Part shown: positions 59,871-64,000 of the stretch, one piece after another
Numbering within the stretch: the first letter of the stretch is position 1
Layout: each line of letters begins with the position of its first letter
Assembly: GCA_002803225.1 (NCBI GenBank)
Contig: NXFV01000306.1
Span: 16,179-80,178, forward strand
Length of the DNA: 64,000 bases
From: Gamarada debralockiae
Taxonomy: Eukaryota > Ascomycota > Leotiomycetes > Helotiales > Hyphodiscaceae
Direction of reading: 5' to 3'
The notes under the pieces: generated by a model
Databases searched by the model: none
The model's input: only the letters and a program-made list of their open reading frames with translations
Told to the model about the DNA's origin: nothing
Translations under genes and position numbers: made by a program

Positions 59871-61480
59871 TTAAAGAATACCAATGCATACATAATAGTC
59901 CAACCACAAGTTAGAACATGTGCTCCCCACACTTGGATTCCAAGCGTAGAAGTCAGCTAGAGATATACCTGCTCCAGCCGCAATAGCTCCGCAGTCATCT
60001 CCACTGACCACTAAGTGGAACAAATCGCAGTTAGTTGTTGTGCCCGGCTCGGTAGGTGTTGGAACCGCCGGGGGTGGAGACGACTTCGGTGACGGTGAGG
60101 AAGAGGACGAAGTAGAAGTAGTAAAGGAAGGCGCCGAGGGAGTCTGAGTGAGAGAAGTGGTTGTGTTTGCTGTAGTAGTAGGTTTGGTAATTGTGACGAG
60201 CGTGGTGACAGTTCTGGTTGCGGATAGACAGGTACTTGAGGCATTATTGCTGGGCGTAGAAGAATCGCAGCACAGCTCGGAGCCGGTTTCATATCCCAGT
60301 AGAACATTCTTAACAGCTTGGTAGAAAGTTCCGTTAGGCCCAACATTATTTTCAGCCGCAGTAGCTTCCCAAATCATAATTCCTCCAAAGTTCGCTTTAC
60401 AATAGTATGCTTTGACCAAACTCGTCATTTCAGTAATGTTAAGATAGAAGTCAGACCTAAGATCCGCGGTTGTTGGTGCTCCTGGGAGACCAATGTACAG
60501 CTGTGCATTAGCACTAGCTGTGCCGGAAATAAAATCCGCCCAAATATCGTAACTGAAGCCGCTGGCTGCTTCAATTCCCGTTGACAAGTAGTTCGGGTTA
60601 GTGTTAGTCCAGTTGCGTGCAGAACACTGAGGAGTGTTGTAGTATTGCACCCAGATGATATCGAATTGTGTGTTAGCGATCATGCTTCCCATGTTTGCGT
60701 CTGGGACGACGCATTGCGGAGCGCCGGTGATGAGGTATTGCTTATCAGCTCCGACAAAATAACTGCGGAGTCTTTGGACCATGGCAATATACCCGGCTTC
60801 ATTATCTGGTAGATGGACATCAGCACATGATTAAAGGATTGTTGGTCTTCTTACCTGTTGACGGAACTTCAATGTCAAAGTCAAAACCATCCACGGCAAC
60901 TGACTGATTGTTGGGTCCGTCAAACGGACGAGGAAGACCCTTATCTAGCCAATCTTGAGTTTGTGGCCCGAAAGCACCCCATAAGAAATCGGCGAAAGCT
61001 TCCCCGTTCGCAGCGCCAGCCAATTGATATCCAGCTGTCCCTCCTCCTAAAGACAGTAGAATTTTCTTCCCATAAACGGTTTGACAAACAGGGATGTCTG
61101 CCACAAGCTGCGGACATTCTGATTGGAGTTGGTTTAAGGCTGAATCATTTCCAGGACCCGCATAGACATAGCTCCCACCCCAGCACTGGTTCCCAAAGTT
61201 CGTCCCCGGGAAACCATTCCCTTGCTCTGGAAATATGTCGACAAAAGCAAGAGGTATTATGTCCACAGAAGACTGTTGACAGAAATGAAGAAGGTCTTGT
61301 TGGCCGGGCCCTTGACCCTGGAACCCACTGTGAGTGGAGAGTAAATATCACACTTCAAGTAGACGGACATACCCAGTACAATGCTACGTTCGATCTTGCC
61401 GTCGCGGTATAATTAGCTCCAGAGATATTGACAAAAAATGAGAGGATAGCGATAGCGACAGACGATTGAAACCGAGACAT
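59871..61480 (-). CDS. GH18 class III chitinase with C-terminal LysM
   Basis: Exons 61480-61373, 61317-60855 and 60805-59871 join in phase to 501 residues. A signal peptide (SSVAIAILSFFVNISGA) precedes the GH18 barrel: NVALYWGQGPGQQDL, DIIPLAFVDIF, KKILLSLGGGTAG, and catalytic DGFDFDIE at about 179-186 with the acid Glu. IWVQYYNTPQC and FGGIMIWEAT close the barrel near residue 355. A Thr/Ser/Pro-rich linker follows, then one LysM domain (DLFHLVVSGDDCGAIA to STCSNLWLDYYVCIGIL). The intron-2 acceptor is chosen at TTCCAG because it restores the canonical YWGQ. The enzyme is a secreted plant-type/fungal class III endochitinase; LysM adds chitin binding. The promoter has a tandem 22-bp repeat. Confidence 0.93.
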
Positions 61481-61506
61481 TCCGAAAAGACTGAAAGAGA
61501 TTGAGC

Positions 61507-61553
61507 TGAAAGACTGTGATAGTTCGGGATGAAAGACTGTGATAGTTCGGGAA
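61507..61553 (+). repeat. two tandem copies of a 22-bp unit in the chitinase 5' region
   Basis: The unit TGAAAGACTGTGATAGTTCGGG-like occurs twice head to tail just upstream of the chitinase ATG, in its leader or promoter. Confidence 0.85.
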
Positions 61554-62092
61554 CAAAGAGAGGGGGCTATGGACGCATACCTGGATATTTAAAAGAGACT
61601 TAGCAATGCGCCACATCCATAGTTGGAAGGACCAGATTTGCTAATTAAGACGACAACCCCGTGCTTACCTCTATAAGCCACTATCAGGCCTGGAGCCACA
61701 CCGGTTAATTGCCTATAATATAGCGTAGACCAACTAAACTACAGGGGGCGGTCGCTAATTCTCCGCGCATTGCGACGATCGGCAGTTGCATGGGAGCTTA
61801 GCTAACCTCATGAAATTCTGACCGCGTCTGAGCACTCACTCGAGCCGCAAAGGTTCAGAGTCAGATCTGAACAAGCTTCCCGGGGCGCCTGATGCTAATA
61901 AACCAAAGGATATTAAAAGGAAAGTAAGCTTCGCAGCTACTAAGCTAAGTAGGTTTACCTGTAAGGCTACATAGGGATACACTACTTTATTTCCCCTGTG
62001 AACTCTTGTCAGGTGGGGCAAGAAAATTTCTCACTACGGACCCTGCGATAATTGCACCTGCCTTGTTAGTTCCTCCGTCCGGGTCCTTGAAG

Positions 62093-62184
62093 TACTCTCC
62101 CCCCACCCGGAATGAAGGTTAAATTTTTGGCTGTGCCGCCCGCCAAAAATTTAACATTCATTTAGTAGGCCGGGGGGGAGGGTA
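62093..62184. repeat. hairpin with arms of about 38 nt
   Basis: The left arm (about 62093-62131) and right arm (about 62142-62184) are reverse complements: GGTTAAATTTTTGGC against GCCAAAAATTTAAC, extended by AATGAA/TTCATT and a C-run against a G-run. The spacer is 10 nt. It may be a cruciform, a small MITE or the end of an old element. Confidence 0.8.
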
Positions 62185-62259
62185 ACGTATCCTAAGACCC
62201 CGCCCCGCGCCTTGTCGAGATTGCACTCTGCAGAGCTTCCTTGCGCAAGTCGTAAAAAA

Positions 62260-62345
62260 AGTCACAACGCGAACCAATCTAGATCGGCGATCCTGTCAGA
62301 TGGATTAGTGCCTTAGGCCATTGCGCTAGGGCCCCACACCTCATT
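62260..62345 (-). tRNA. tRNA-like sequence, probably a relic or SINE head
   Basis: The minus strand has an A-box-like TAGCGCAATGG, a B-box-like GGTTCGCG about 60 nt later, and a T7 run (Pol III terminator) right after. The acceptor stem and T stem do not close well, and the B-box lacks the usual GGTTCGA, so this looks like a mutated tRNA or tRNA-derived repeat rather than a working tRNA. Confidence 0.3.
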
Positions 62346-63091
62346 TCCCCCTATAAATAGCTCTCTCTTTCTCCCTCGCCCTCTTTTAGAGCTCAATCGT
62401 GTCTTTACTCTTCTCCCGCATTCGACATATCTTTCAATGCTACGGATTAAGCTCCTTGATAATACCACGCCTCCATCGAAGGTTAGGACCTCGAAGCAAT
62501 TGGGAGATCGGGTGGGTAGTAGTCTTGCTTGTGTGAGCATCTTCAAATTATTTCAATTGAATGCACTGTCTTGACAGTCAGTCAATCTTCTTCAAACATT
62601 CTCTTTTGACATGATTGAGATGAGTTTTGCGAATTTCTGTCCAGTCAATACTCAGTGTTTGTGATCCGCTATGCTAGAATGTTCTGGCGCCGCCTTTTAT
62701 TACGCCCTCCGACCTCTTTACTTCCGAGGCAAAAGGTGGTATCTACGAAGGCTTTAGAATCCTTTAGCACTTAAGACGATTGGAGACCTCCTATGCGAGA
62801 GGCACATCTTCTCCAATACCACGGGAAGTTCAGCCTGTAAGACGACTGATGAGTCGAAAGAATAAAAGGAGTAGAATTTGCCTCTTAGCAAAGAGCTTCA
62901 TAAGCTTCTCTCACCTTCTTGATGTACAGCGTCTCTGCGTTCATACCCAATTTTCTTTGCATCCTTGCACCGTTTTTAAGAATTGTACAGTACATCTCTT
63001 CTCAATTGGATTACGTAACAAAATTTTTGGATACAACATCCATGCCGCATCTTCGTCAATAGACTCTCTTGCTCCTTACAAGATACCAATG

Positions 63092-63530
63092 CAAACATAA
63101 TATCCTAGCCGCAGCTGGCACAGGTGCTGCCCACTGCCGGATTCCATGAGTAGAACTCGTCAACTGTAATACCGGCCGCCGTGGCGATGTTACCGCACTG
63201 AAGTATCACAATTTGTGGTCATCCCGGTCTGGATAGGTGTCGGAGTCGCGACACCGTTGCCAGCCGAAGTAGTCGTTGGAACTGCCGTGCTTGTTGTGCC
63301 TTCAATCACATTGATGCACGCATAGTAACCGGCCTACAGCGAAGCGCATGTTGATCCAATGACAGGATTACAGAGATAGAAATTGGCAAGACTTACTCCA
63401 GCTGCTGTGGCAATAGTTCCGCATTCGTCGCCACTGACTACTAAGTGGAAGCCATCGTAGGATATTGTCATTCCTGCTTGATAAGGCGTCGGAGTTGAGA
63501 TGCCGTTTCCTGCTGTGGTGGTTGTTGCTA
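63092..63530 (-). pseudogene. two-LysM protein relic
   Basis: The minus strand reads YDGFHLVVSGDECGTIATAAG, an intron donor, then NFYLCNPVIGSTCASL followed by TAG where Trp is expected, [11 protein letters not shown], a Thr-rich linker, and a second LysM ([26 protein letters not shown]) that lost its beginning and changes frame before GYYVCIGIL. The last residues equal the end of the neighbouring chitinase LysM. The two breaks and the missing start mark it as decayed. It could derive from a LysM effector or from a tandem copy of the chitinase tail. Confidence 0.7.
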
Positions 63531-63573
63531 GAGAAAATATAACTGTAGATACAATAAATAAATCGCCCCCAGA

Positions 63574-64000
63574 TTAGAAGTCGATCAAACCAAGCTCGCG
63601 CTTCTTATGCTCTGGCATTGGGAGCTTCCTATCCTTTTTCGCCTCTTTCTCCCAGGCTCTTGCTAGTTTCGCGTCAGCCTTGTCCATTTCTATCTCCCGT
63701 CTCGATTTTGTAGGATTAAACGTCTCTGCTGCCTCGCAAGCTAGCTCGACTAGTTGGACCCCAGTCTCAATAAGCCACGCAAACTCCGGGAATATAGCGT
63801 CAAAAATAGCATCGAGCACTTGTTCTACTATGCCGACAGTACTAGTACAGTCAAAGTTGCCTAGTTCTCCTAAATCGAAACCGAACTACAAAGAACAGAG
63901 ATTTAGTTTCACTTCTTAAGAGAAAGATTTAATGGTTGTCTTACCTCGGTTTCAAACCACATCAGGGCTGATTCCTGCACTCCATCGTACCACTGTGTAT
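63574..64000 (-). CDS. partial gene of unknown function, runs off the right edge
   Basis: The last two exons of a minus-strand gene are visible: 64000-63945 and 63885-63574, with a 59-nt intron (GTAAGA donor, TTGTAG acceptor). The phase is continuous: QESALMWFETE joins FGFDLGELGNFDCTSTVGIVEQVLDA. The C-terminal part is helical, with a hydrophobic stretch (IFPEFAWLIETGVQLVELAC) and a basic Lys/Glu-rich end closing RELGLIDF. No family is assigned. Its place beside chitinase and LysM sequence could mean a chitin-related gene such as a class V chitinase, but this is only context. Confidence 0.6.

Larger units (their letters stand above)
61481..63090. other. intergenic region between chitinase and LysM relic
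   Basis: Contains the chitinase promoter, the hairpin and the tRNA-like sequence described separately. A pyrimidine-rich stretch (62340-62400) and small frames without support fill the rest. Confidence 0.4.

Overview
This is nuclear DNA of a filamentous ascomycete (Pezizomycotina), most likely a leotiomycete of the Helotiales type. The evidence is short GT-AG introns of about 45-120 nt with CTAAC-like branch points, the gene families present (APSES/KilA-N factor, Zn2Cys6 factor, TBC, RBR, NACHT-ankyrin, GH18-LysM), and relics carrying CAG-to-TAG and TGG-to-TGA/TAG changes that resemble repeat-induced point mutation (RIP). The species assignment is inference; the exon models come from hand reading of splice sites and frames.

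Layout. Positions 1-22,000 are a stable housekeeping block: neuronal calcium sensor NCS-1 (+), a lysine-tailed protein of unknown function with an apparent 1-nt frameshift (-), two small unknown genes (+ and -), an omega-like glutathione transferase (-) divergent from the Hsp90 co-chaperone Cns1/TTC4 (+), an Xbp1-like KilA-N transcription factor (-), a 2.9-kb gene-free gap, and DNA topoisomerase II (+). Positions 22,900-33,000 are accessory: a Zn2Cys6 factor with a GC-AG intron, a broken RTA1-like membrane protein, an FAD-linked berberine-bridge-type oxidase, a LINE relic and a 115-residue unknown gene. Positions 32,819-37,872 form the most striking object: a 5.05-kb unit with long terminal inverted repeats beginning CAGT and flanked by TA, whose only clear gene is an intact NACHT-ankyrin NLR. 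Next to it lies a Crypton-like relic full of TAG codons and then a broken C2H2-family gene. Positions 42,600-49,500 carry an RBR E3 ligase and a large glycine-rich DUF7932-type protein. Positions 50,300-53,000 hold decayed genes including a DUF3176 relic. Positions 53,600-56,750 encode a Gyp5/EVI5-like TBC Rab GAP. The right end has a 447-bp pogo-type MITE, a GH18 chitinase with a C-terminal LysM, a decayed LysM copy, and a partial gene running off the edge.

Functional themes: calcium signalling, stress-linked transcription, protein folding and chromosome topology on the left; a mobile-element-rich region with innate-immunity-like and chitin-binding genes on the right. Several genes there are visibly dying while the NLR inside the inverted-repeat unit is intact.
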